A stretch of 5,525 nucleotides of DNA, taken from Deltaproteobacteria bacterium. GTDB lineage: Bacteria; Myxococcota_A; Polyangia; Polyangiales; Houyiibacteriaceae. A model generated the notes under the pieces. It made no database searches. It was given only the letters and a program-made list of their open reading frames with translations, and was not told the origin of the DNA. Shown here in pieces: positions 1 through 5,465 of the stretch (position 1 is its first letter; each line of letters opens with the position of its first letter). The DNA lies in NCBI GenBank assembly GCA_027295555.1, contig JAPUKT010000228.1, positions 1 through 5,525 on the forward strand. The letters are read 5' to 3'. The position numbers were made by a program, and so were the translations under genes.

Positions 1-636
1 CAACGCGTGACCAAAGCAATCCTGGAACTCGGCCGAGAGGAAATTGGCCTTGCTGCGCTTCACGCTGGCCTCATAGTAGATGCGCTTGGCGTCGCGGCCA
101 AAGATGTCGAAGGAGCCGAGCGCAGGATTCTTACGCCATGCCGCATCCCTCGCGGCAAGTGCGTCTTTTTCGGTGGCCTTGCGGACCGACGCGCCACGAA
201 CCTTGTCGGGAAGGTCTTTTGCGGCCTTCTTTGCGGCGTTGATCGTCTTTTCAGTCAACTTCCCGGAAGCGTCACTCACCTCGACGGAAGCTGTCTTGTC
301 GCCGATGACACAACCGCACAAGTGTCCATCGCTGCGCTTGTAGAAACCGGGGATCGTACCTTCGCGAACGAAGCCTACGCGCGTCCAGGAAGACACCTCG
401 TCCTTTTCGACCAGGGTGATGACCTTTTCGGCGTTCTCTTGGGTTGCGACCGATTGTATGTAGAGACGCTTGGCCGGAAGCGCACCTGCCCGAAAGTCGA
501 TCACGCGAATGCAGCGCGTCCGACGGTTCAACAGCAGGCAGAGGTATGCGCTGTCACTTCGGAAATAGAGCTCTTCGACGGTGGGCTTCTTCTTGGTTCG
601 TTTGGCAGTGGCAGCTTTCGCCTTAGCGGGGACCAT
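1..636 (-). CDS. Partial hypothetical protein, possibly acetyltransferase-like (GNAT/AblB-like); C-terminus off the window
   Basis: The reading frame is open from the ATG at 636-634 to the left edge (212 residues seen, no stop). The start is well supported: a GAGGTG Shine-Dalgarno lies 7 nt upstream and a near-consensus promoter further up. Residues 1-18 form a Lys/Ala-rich tail (AKAKAATAKRTKKKP), probably disordered. Residues 22-115 alternate short strands and helices and contain RLYIQSVATQENAEKV followed by WTRVGFVREGTIPGFYKRSDG; this resembles the closing half of a GNAT fold (helix, then 'GF..EG.I..FY'), as in the beta-lysine acetyltransferase AblB. Residues 124-205 are Lys/Ala/Asp-rich and helical, and I do not recognise them. 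I see no signal peptide or membrane segment, so it is likely cytoplasmic. That it is a coding gene is fairly sure; the acetyltransferase link is a weak fold-level inference, and no acetyl-CoA loop (RxxGxG/A) is visible in the part present. Confidence 0.8.
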   Translation of the reverse strand, partial: MVPAKAKAATAKRTKKKPTVEELYFRSDSAYLCLLLNRRTRCIRVIDFRAGALPAKRLYIQSVATQENAEKVITLVEKDEVSSWTRVGFVREGTIPGFYKRSDGHLCGCVIGDKTASVEVSDASGKLTEKTINAAKKAAKDLPDKVRGASVRKATEKDALAARDAAWRKNPALGSFDIFGRDAKRIYYEASVKRSKANFLSAEFQDCFGHAL

Positions 637-643
637 GCGTCAA

Positions 644-649
644 CACCTC
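644..649 (-). promoter_or_regulatory. Shine-Dalgarno GAGGTG
   Basis: GAGGTG on the minus strand lies 7 nt before the ATG at 636. It fixes the start of the partial minus-strand gene and argues against the overlapping plus-strand reading frame. Confidence 0.75.
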
Positions 650-680
650 GAAAACACTTTGGTTTTTAGCAGCGAGGCGG

Positions 681-709
681 AATGTAGTGTGCCGATCCGC
701 CCATGTCAA
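681..709 (-). promoter_or_regulatory. Sigma70-type promoter TTGACA-17-TACATT
   Basis: On the minus strand a perfect -35 box TTGACA (709-704) is followed by a 17-nt spacer and TACATT (686-681, 4 of 6 matches to TATAAT). Transcription would begin near 674, leaving a leader of about 38 nt that contains the GAGGTG ribosome site. This is the best promoter match in the window and would transcribe the partial gene at 1-636 independently of the lipoprotein gene upstream. Confidence 0.6.
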
Positions 710-716
710 AAGGACT

Positions 717-744
717 GGGGCAGGTCCACGTAGAGACCCGCCCC
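717..744 (-). terminator. G+C-rich hairpin, candidate terminator of the triple-thioredoxin gene
   Basis: The arms at 717-726 (GGGGCAGGTC) and 735-744 (GACCCGCCCC) pair at 9 of 10 positions, with one A/C mismatch and an 8-nt loop. On the minus strand the stem is followed by AGTCC and then TTTT, so the U-run is short and displaced by five bases. It lies between the end of the lipoprotein gene and the TTGACA promoter, where a terminator would be expected. The TTTT overlaps the -35 box. Confidence 0.4.
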
Positions 745-755
745 GATCCATCACG

Positions 756-904
756 CTAAACAGCATCACCTAGCTTCCGATCCATCCCGCGATCCGGCCT
801 CGCTGTCTGCGGTGCCTGCTCACCTACCTCAAGTAGGCTCCGCGGGCTCCTCGCCACCGAGACCGCCTCACAGAATGCCTCGAAACCTATCTGACGCTGT
901 TTAG
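756..904. repeat. Intergenic segment bounded by 13-bp imperfect inverted repeats
   Basis: CTAAACAGCATCA (756-768) and TGACGCTGTTTAG (892-904) are inverted repeats matching at 12 of 13 positions and separated by 123 bp. The right arm covers the TAA stop of the lipoprotein gene (903-901). Inside are a small hairpin (CCTAC 823-827, loop CTCAA, GTAGG 833-837) and one of two direct copies of CCGATCCATC (743-752 and 777-786). No transposase and no flanking target duplication are seen. It may be a short non-coding dispersed repeat or MITE-like element, or simply a long-range stem at the 3' end of the transcript. The element class is an inference; the inverted repeat is directly visible. Confidence 0.45.
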
Positions 905-2853
905 TTGTTGAGCTCTTTGTCGATTGCAGCCTTGAACGCCGCGTACGGCTGCGCACCCTGTACGAGCTTGCCGTTGATGAAGAACGACGGCGTGCCGATT
1001 CGTGCGCCGGCCTTCGCGACCGCTTGGATGTCCGCGTCCACAGCGGCCTTGTGCTTTTCCGAGTCGAGCGCTGCGCGGAGGGCTTTCATGTTGATGCCAC
1101 CCAGCTGCGCCGCGTACTTCTCGAGATTGGCTCGCGAAAGCGCCTTCTGGTTCTCGAAAAGAATGTCGTGGTACGCCCAAAAGGCCTTGTTGCCCTTCTG
1201 CTCGTATACTTCGAGCGCAGCCTGTGCGGCAGGTTGCGCATCCTTGTGGAAGGGCAGCGGGTAGTTACGCCAGATGATCTGAACCTTGTCGCCGTACTCC
1301 TCCATCACCTGAGCTATGGTCGGGTTGACGCGGCCGCAGAACGGACACTGGAAGTCACTGAACTCCTGGATAACCACCTTGGCCTTCGAGGAGCCCTTAG
1401 TCGGAGCGCTCTTCGGCTTTGGAATGTCGTACACCTTGTTCGCGTCCGGTTTGGCCGCCCCCGGTTGAGTCTTTAGTGCGGTTGCGCCCTTGGCGATGGT
1501 CGTTTCGTAGACCTTGGCCTTCGGGATTCCCTTGGCGACGAGCGCCTTGGCCTTTTTCAGCTCTTCGTCGATCACTGCTTCGAACGCCGGAAGCGGCTGA
1601 GCGCCTCGAAGGTTGCGGCCGTTGATGAAGAATGCGGGGGTTCCACGGGCTCCGAGGCTCTGGGAGAGCGTCTGCTGTTTCTGGATGGTGGAGGCGTACT
1701 TGTCGCCCTCGATGGCCGCCTTGAACTTCTTCATGTTGAGGCCGAGCTCTCTGGCGAACTTCTCGAGGTTCTCCTTGGTGAGCTCTCGCTGATTGGCGAA
1801 GAGCTTCTCGTGCATCGCCCAAAAGCCCTTGTCGCCCTTTTGAGCCTGAGCTTCGAGTGCGGCATTGGCCGCGGCCTTGGCGTTCTTGTGGAAGGGAAGC
1901 GGATTGTTCATCCATACCACGCGGACATCCTTCCCGTACTTGTCCTGAACCGCTTTGAGCGTTGGCTCGACCCGGCCGCAGAACGGACATTCGAAGTCGC
2001 TGATCTCGACGATCGTGACGAGTGCGTCGGCGGGCCCCTTCTGTGGCTCATCGCCCTCTAGCGGGACCTTGTACACGGCGTTCGGGTCGGGCTGGCCCGG
2101 CTTCTGTTGCGGCTTTGCCGGGGCAGCCTTCGTCAAGCCGTTCTTCGTGATGGTGACGTACATCTGCTCTTTGGAGACGCCCTGCTCCTGGAGCTTCTTC
2201 GCGGTGGCGAGCTCTTGATCGATGACCGTCTTGAACGATGCAAAGGGGACTGCGCCACGCACGTTGCGCCCGTTGATGAAGAAGTTGGGCGTGCCGCGCG
2301 CCCCGAGGGTGGCCGCCAGCGCGCTGTCCTCCTGGATCTGCTTGGAGTAAATCTTTTCGTCCAGGGCCTTCTTGACCTTGTCCATGTCGAGACCCGCCTG
2401 CTGAGCGTAGTTCTCCAGATCTGCGCGGCTGAGAGCCTTTTGGTTTTCGAAGATCAGGTCGTGCACCTCCCAGAACTTGTCGTTACCGCCCTGTGCGTAC
2501 GCTTCCATGGCGAGCTGGGCTGCGGGATCCGCGTTCTGGTGGAAGCCTAGCGGGAGGTTTCGCCACACGATGCGCACGTCATCCCCGTAGGTGTCCGTGA
2601 CTTCCTTCACGGACGAAAGCACCCGCGCGCAAAAGGGGCATTGGAACTCGCTGAACTCGACGATGGTAATGAGGGCATCCTTAGGGCCCTTTGAAGGCTG
2701 CGCGTCCGTGACGGGCACCTTGTATCGCTCGACATCGTCGGCGATTTCTACATCTGCCGGCTCGACCTCGGCGCTTTCGCTCCCCCAACAGCCGAGGGCG
2801 AGAAAGGCGATGCCGACTACGGCAGCCAGTAATATGGATGAACCTTTACTCAT
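901..2853 (-). CDS. Lipoprotein with three tandem DsbA-like thioredoxin domains
   Basis: This is a 650-residue predicted thiol-disulfide oxidoreductase of the cell envelope. The start at 2853 is chosen because GGAAGGA lies 7 nt upstream and a signal peptide begins there; the in-frame ATG at 2913 would add 20 residues and spoil it. Residues 1-21 are a signal sequence ending in LALG before Cys22, a permissive lipobox; residue +2 is Trp, so outer-membrane sorting is plausible. Three modules of about 215 residues follow, each opening with Y-K/D-V/I-P: CPFC at 72-75, 289-292 and 503-506; cis-proline loops GTP(N/A/S)FFING at 188-195, 405-412 and 621-628. The CXXC plus GTP loop with a helical insert is typical of DsbA-like (Thioredoxin_4) domains. 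Pro/Lys/Gln-rich linkers join the modules, and the third lacks the tail of the first two. All three active sites look intact. Substrate and direction (oxidase, isomerase or reductase) cannot be told; no DsbB, VKOR or DsbD partner is in the window. Confidence 0.93.
   Translation of the reverse strand: MSKGSSILLAAVVGIAFLALGCWGSESAEVEPADVEIADDVERYKVPVTDAQPSKGPKDALITIVEFSEFQCPFCARVLSSVKEVTDTYGDDVRIVWRNLPLGFHQNADPAAQLAMEAYAQGGNDKFWEVHDLIFENQKALSRADLENYAQQAGLDMDKVKKALDEKIYSKQIQEDSALAATLGARGTPNFFINGRNVRGAVPFASFKTVIDQELATAKKLQEQGVSKEQMYVTITKNGLTKAAPAKPQQKPGQPDPNAVYKVPLEGDEPQKGPADALVTIVEISDFECPFCGRVEPTLKAVQDKYGKDVRVVWMNNPLPFHKNAKAAANAALEAQAQKGDKGFWAMHEKLFANQRELTKENLEKFARELGLNMKKFKAAIEGDKYASTIQKQQTLSQSLGARGTPAFFINGRNLRGAQPLPAFEAVIDEELKKAKALVAKGIPKAKVYETTIAKGATALKTQPGAAKPDANKVYDIPKPKSAPTKGSSKAKVVIQEFSDFQCPFCGRVNPTIAQVMEEYGDKVQIIWRNYPLPFHKDAQPAAQAALEVYEQKGNKAFWAYHDILFENQKALSRANLEKYAAQLGGINMKALRAALDSEKHKAAVDADIQAVAKAGARIGTPSFFINGKLVQGAQPYAAFKAAIDKELNN
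904..2724 (-). repeat. Intragenic triplication of a ~215-codon thioredoxin module
   Basis: Module 1 covers about 2724-2074, module 2 about 2073-1432 and module 3 about 1431-904. The active-site cysteine spacing is 217 residues (Cys72 to Cys289) and 214 residues (Cys289 to Cys503). Shared landmarks in order are Y(K/D)(V/I)P, F..F.CPFC.RV, FH..A..AA, F...L...L, GTP.FFING and a closing AF...ID.EL helix. Modules 1 and 2 extend by about 25 residues into a (Y)V/E-T-I-rich tail and linker that module 3 lacks. Confidence 0.85.
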
Positions 2854-2860
2854 TTCTCTA

Positions 2861-2867
2861 TCCTTCC
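2861..2867 (-). promoter_or_regulatory. Shine-Dalgarno GGAAGGA
   Basis: GGAAGGA on the minus strand lies 7 nt before the ATG at 2853. It selects the lipoprotein start over the in-frame ATG at 2913. Confidence 0.65.
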
Positions 2868-2922
2868 GCCGCCATTCGGCGACGATTGAAAAAACCCAAA
2901 AAATAGAATCCACAAACCAATT

Positions 2923-2952
2923 GCCGGAAGACCGCCCGCAAGGACGGCCGGC
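2923..2952 (-). terminator. Hairpin after the small secreted protein gene, with distal T-tracts
   Basis: Read on the minus strand, GCCGGCCGTCC (2952-2942), loop TTGC, GGGCGG (2937-2932), a 4-nt bulge, then CCGGC (2927-2923) gives an 11-bp stem including one G-U pair. It starts 2 nt past the TAG of the gene at 2954-3313. Two 6-nt T-tracts (2903-2898 and 2894-2889) lie about 20-30 nt further on, too distant for a classical intrinsic terminator. It may instead attenuate read-through or protect the 3' end. Confidence 0.35.
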
Positions 2953-2953
2953 A

Positions 2954-3313
2954 CTAGCGAGGCGGCCGTTCGATTCTTCGCGAGTGTGCGTTTCTCAACT
3001 CTCCGTCGACCCAGATCACCATGGGTGATGCTGTGCGGGGAGGCGCAGTCCATCGGAGTGTTTGGTTCCAACCAGTGGCCAGTGGAATCAGCGTGTGGAA
3101 CGAGCCGTTGTGGGTGCTGGCGGGCATGCAACGGGGATCGTCACCGCGCTCGCACCACATCGGGGGCAGCCTCGGCTCATCCAGGGCTTCGATCGTTTCG
3201 ATGCAGGTTTCGATCGACAACGAGCGCTCGCACGAGCAGTCGGCCGCATCTGCAGAAGATGCGGGCAACAAGAGCATCGTAACGACGGCGAGTGCCGGGA
3301 AGAGATTCCTCAT
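2954..3313 (-). CDS. Small secreted cysteine-rich protein, unknown function
   Basis: The product is 119 residues. I start it at 3313 because a good signal peptide begins there: Arg at position 2, a hydrophobic core LFPALAVVTMLLLP, and an ADA/A cleavage site after residue 23. The ATG at 3361 in the same frame would place 16 residues ahead of it. The mature part begins ADCSCERS and carries five cysteines (26, 28, 37, 54, 62), all in its first half, with an acidic helix (about 32-46) between them. The second half (LIPLATGWNQTLRWTAPP, then VIWVDGEL) looks beta-rich, with four tryptophans in the mature protein. There is no lipobox or membrane anchor. No Shine-Dalgarno is visible. I do not recognise the family. 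It lies 100 bp upstream of, and in the same direction as, the triple-thioredoxin lipoprotein gene, so it could be a substrate or partner (inference). The exported-protein call is fairly good. Confidence 0.65.
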   Translation of the reverse strand: MRNLFPALAVVTMLLLPASSADAADCSCERSLSIETCIETIEALDEPRLPPMWCERGDDPRCMPASTHNGSFHTLIPLATGWNQTLRWTAPPRTASPMVIWVDGELRNAHSRRIERPPR

Positions 3314-3333
3314 GGAAGCGAATCCGATTGAGT

Positions 3334-3361
3334 AGTCTACCGCGCGGGCGGGCGGTCGCAA
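3334..3361 (-). promoter_or_regulatory. Possible promoter TTGCGA-16-TAGACT
   Basis: On the minus strand TTGCGA (3361-3356) and TAGACT (3339-3334) are separated by 16 nt; each box matches the sigma70 consensus at 4 of 6 positions. Transcription would begin about 14-16 nt before the ATG at 3313, giving a short leader without a ribosome site. The match is weak, and only its position supports it. Confidence 0.3.
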
Positions 3362-3453
3362 GATACGCCGAACAGAAGGAAGGCTGGAGGGGTGAAACCG
3401 CGTTCCGGGGTGTGGGAAAGTGGAAGAGGAGCGCGTACAGATTGGTAAGCGGC

Positions 3454-3509
3454 TTCACACCCGCCAGCTCATGGGGTGAACACAAGGCCCCACAGGTCTA
3501 TTCCATGAG
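3454..3509 (-). other. Overlapping inverted repeats at the 3' end of the AmgK-like gene
   Basis: Two alternative stems are visible: CTCATGG (3468-3474) with CCATGAG (3503-3509), spanning the TAG stop at 3498-3500; and TTCAC-A-CCC (3454-3462) with GGGGTGAA (3473-3480), 8 pairs with one bulged base and a 10-nt loop. Neither is followed by a T-run, so this is at best a weak or Rho-assisted 3' end. In the rest of the gap 3314-3497 I see no gene. Confidence 0.25.
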
Positions 3510-4562
3510 GGATGTCGGTTTCGCGACCGCGCCAGGAAAACCCGGGATTTGCGACCGGAGCAGGCTGTCGAGCGCCTGGAACCGCGGGAGTTGGGCCAGG
3601 GCACGCCCAACGTACACCAGGCTCGGGGGGTACCACTGTAAAAAGCCCGCGTTGTTGCGTTTTCGATCGATGAACACGAAACGCCCGGCGTCCTTGAGCT
3701 TCCGATGCAGCGCCACGACCCAGAATTCCCGACGAACCTCGTCAGCATCGATTCGACGCGCTGCGGCGTATCGCTCGACCATCGCTTCTTGTAAATCGAT
3801 GTCGAGCGAGACGTACGAATCGCAGAGTAGGGCGACGAGGTCGTACGTCCGTGGCCCGATGAGCGCGTCTTGGAAGTCGATGATCGTGAGATCACCTCCC
3901 GGGCTAACCATAAGGTTTCTCGACTGGTAGTCGCGATGGACAAACCCAAACGGCATCGCTTCTATTTCATCGACGATTGCGGAGAAGACCTTCGACGTCA
4001 CGTTGGCCTGCGCGGGCTCGAGGCTTCCAAACAATTCCTCGAGACCCCATTGCCGAAAATGATCGAGCTCCCATTCGAGAAGCGCACGATCGAACTTCCG
4101 TTGCGCCACTATCGAGCTCGCCGGCAAGTCATCACAGCGTTCGTGAATCTCGACGAGTAGATCGACTGCTTGGCCGTAAGGCTCCTTCCACTGCGGCTTT
4201 GGGGTGTCGAGCAATCGCTGCTCGAACGTCGTGTCGCCGAGATCTTCCAGCAGGACTTGCCCCCGCTCGAGGTGCTCCACATAGATCTTCGGCACGGGGA
4301 TCCCCTTCGAGCGGAGCAGATCTCCGACCTCCAGGAACGGGAGCCTCTCGGTGTGCGGTTGGGCTCCACCCTCGTCGCTCCCGAACGCGTCGTCGGGCAG
4401 CTGCATCACGATGAGGGTCGATGGGCCTTTTGGGGCGTCTTCCACGAAGACCCGCAAATAGCTGCGGGTCGAGGCGTCTCCTCGGAGCTTTCGGACCACG
4501 ACCGTGGGGAGGGGCGTCCCATAGAGCTTCTGCAAGCTTTCGTCGAAATCGGGCGTCGCCAT
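3498..4562 (-). CDS. amgK: AmgK-like amino-sugar anomeric kinase (aminoglycoside phosphotransferase fold)
   Basis: The product is 354 residues, close to the usual length of AmgK (COG3178). AmgK phosphorylates the anomeric hydroxyl of MurNAc/GlcNAc with ATP in the cytoplasmic peptidoglycan-recycling route that feeds UDP-MurNAc synthesis through MurU. Visible features: RKLRGDASTRSYLRV (24-38), the nucleotide-binding loop typical of this family; VMQLPDD (52-58), where related proteins read 'mDaP'; GIPVPKIY (87-94) and LLEDLGD (104-110); the catalytic HRDYQSRN with His209, Asp211 and Asn216; IIDFQDA with metal-binding Asp229; and LKDAGRFVFIDR (289-300) in the C-terminal lobe. No catalytic residue is missing. 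The start is set at 4562, where similarity begins; the in-frame ATG at 4661 would add 33 residues and run into the divergent gene. No clear Shine-Dalgarno is present. A murU-like nucleotidyltransferase, the usual partner, is not beside it. Family is firm; the exact sugar is inferred, and another phosphotransferase specificity is possible. Confidence 0.85.
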   Translation of the reverse strand: MATPDFDESLQKLYGTPLPTVVVRKLRGDASTRSYLRVFVEDAPKGPSTLIVMQLPDDAFGSDEGGAQPHTERLPFLEVGDLLRSKGIPVPKIYVEHLERGQVLLEDLGDTTFEQRLLDTPKPQWKEPYGQAVDLLVEIHERCDDLPASSIVAQRKFDRALLEWELDHFRQWGLEELFGSLEPAQANVTSKVFSAIVDEIEAMPFGFVHRDYQSRNLMVSPGGDLTIIDFQDALIGPRTYDLVALLCDSYVSLDIDLQEAMVERYAAARRIDADEVRREFWVVALHRKLKDAGRFVFIDRKRNNAGFLQWYPPSLVYVGRALAQLPRFQALDSLLRSQIPGFPGAVAKPTSLME

Positions 4563-4586
4563 GGTGCGCGCCGAGCCTACGTCAGT

Positions 4587-4616
4587 TTGGGAGAGTTTGC
4601 GAAAGAGGGGTATCGT
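4587..4616 (+). promoter_or_regulatory. Possible promoter TTGGGA-18-TATCGT for the Ser/Thr kinase
   Basis: TTGGGA (4587-4592) and TATCGT (4611-4616) are spaced by 18 nt, each matching at 4 of 6 positions. Transcription would start about 4 nt before the ATG at 4627, so the message would be nearly leaderless, which fits the lack of a well-placed Shine-Dalgarno (the nearest, GAGGGG at 4605-4610, is 16 nt away). It lies in the 64-bp gap shared with the divergent AmgK-like gene. The evidence is weak. Confidence 0.3.
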
Positions 4617-4626
4617 CTGCACGCAT

Positions 4627-5463
4627 ATGAGCGGGCAAGAACCGATCGGGATTGGAACCAAGTTAGCGGGCCGCTATGAGCTGGTTTCGGAGGTCGCTCG
4701 CGGCGCCATGGGGGATGTCTACCTGGCCACGGACGATCAAGAGGGCCGCCAGGTGGCCGTAAAAATGCTTCGGGCTGAATACCTTGCGGACGAAGCGATG
4801 CGCAGACGTTTCCGACGAGAGGGCGCCGTGCTCAAGGCCCTCGACCACCCATCGATCGTTCGCCTCCTCGACCTCGGGATCGCCGAAGCGGGTTTGGTCT
4901 TTCTCGTCACAGAGTTTGTCGAAGGCCAGACCCTTGCCGAGCGGCTCACCGAGGCTCCGCTCGATCTCGAGTCGGCGAGCCTCTTGTTGACCGCGCTCTG
5001 TGGCGCGCTGGGTGCCGCACACGACCACGGCGTCCTCCACGGCGATCTCAAACCGGCCAACATCCTCTGGGTGCGTCCCGTGCCCCGCCTCGTCGACTTC
5101 GGAGCGTCGAAGGTGCTGGGGCTCGACCGGCTCACCGCCACCGGGGAAGTAGCTGGCACGCCGGCCTACATGGCGCCCGAAGTGCTGACGGGAAAGGCGG
5201 ATGTCGACGAGAGGATCGACGTATATGGCCTCGGCGTGTTGCTCTACGAGGCCCTGAGCGGACAGCACCCATTTCAAGATTCACACGTCGGCCGACTTCT
5301 CATGAAGATCGACGCGGGCGACCGACTCCCACTCGACGCCCTCATCGAGGTCCCAACGGCCGTCGCAAACGTCGTTCACCGAGCCATGCATCGAGACAAG
5401 GAAGCCCGGTACCGGACTGTGGCGGAGCTGAAGACAGCCTGGCAGCAGGCCGCGGAGCAGTGA
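4627..5463 (+). CDS. Compact Hanks-type Ser/Thr protein kinase
   Basis: The product is 278 residues, almost exactly one protein kinase domain. It transfers the gamma-phosphate of ATP to Ser/Thr of unknown proteins. Motifs in order: glycine-rich loop ARGAMGDVY (24-32), VAVK with Lys46, helix-C Glu65 in FRREGAVLK, HGDLKPAN with Asp140, Lys142 and Asn145, DFG at 157-159, GTPAYMAPE (178-185, APE at 183-185), DVYGLGVLLYE with Asp198, and Arg261 near the C-terminus. Invariant catalytic residues are present, so it should be active. The HRD arginine is Gly139, so it is a non-RD kinase. There is no transmembrane segment and no sensor or PASTA domain after the kinase domain, so it is probably a soluble cytoplasmic enzyme. 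The ATG at 4627 is chosen because the domain starts soon after (RYELV at 16-20); the in-frame ATG at 4561 would overlap the start of the divergent gene. Divergent orientation to the AmgK-like gene may imply shared control (inference). Confidence 0.92.
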   Translation: MSGQEPIGIGTKLAGRYELVSEVARGAMGDVYLATDDQEGRQVAVKMLRAEYLADEAMRRRFRREGAVLKALDHPSIVRLLDLGIAEAGLVFLVTEFVEGQTLAERLTEAPLDLESASLLLTALCGALGAAHDHGVLHGDLKPANILWVRPVPRLVDFGASKVLGLDRLTATGEVAGTPAYMAPEVLTGKADVDERIDVYGLGVLLYEALSGQHPFQDSHVGRLLMKIDAGDRLPLDALIEVPTAVANVVHRAMHRDKEARYRTVAELKTAWQQAAEQ

Positions 5464-5465
5464 AG

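Noticed and set aside
7..669. Plus-strand open frame of 220 codons
   Set aside because: It is antisense to the minus-strand gene at 1-636, which has a Shine-Dalgarno, a promoter and a more protein-like sequence; the plus frame has no ribosome site or recognisable motif.
756..904. Insertion sequence or mobile element proper
   Set aside because: No transposase, no target-site duplication and too short; kept only as an inverted-repeat segment.
756..956. Minus-strand 66-codon frame across the intergenic segment and the lipoprotein 3' end
   Set aside because: Its first part is an out-of-frame reading of the lipoprotein gene and the rest is the inverted-repeat segment; there is no start signal of its own. 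It may recur if the segment is a dispersed repeat, but is not a supported gene.
1397..1990. Minus-strand 197-codon Arg/Gln/Gly-rich frame
   Set aside because: Alternative-frame shadow of the second thioredoxin module, with the composition bias expected from high-GC third positions.
3177..3485. Minus-strand 102-codon frame
   Set aside because: It overlaps the small secreted protein in another frame; no signal peptide, ribosome site or motif supports it.
4170..4679. Plus-strand 169-codon frame
   Set aside because: Antisense to the AmgK-like gene, whose kinase motifs are unmistakable.
4663..5277. Minus-strand 204-codon frame
   Set aside because: Antisense to the Ser/Thr kinase, which has all its catalytic motifs.
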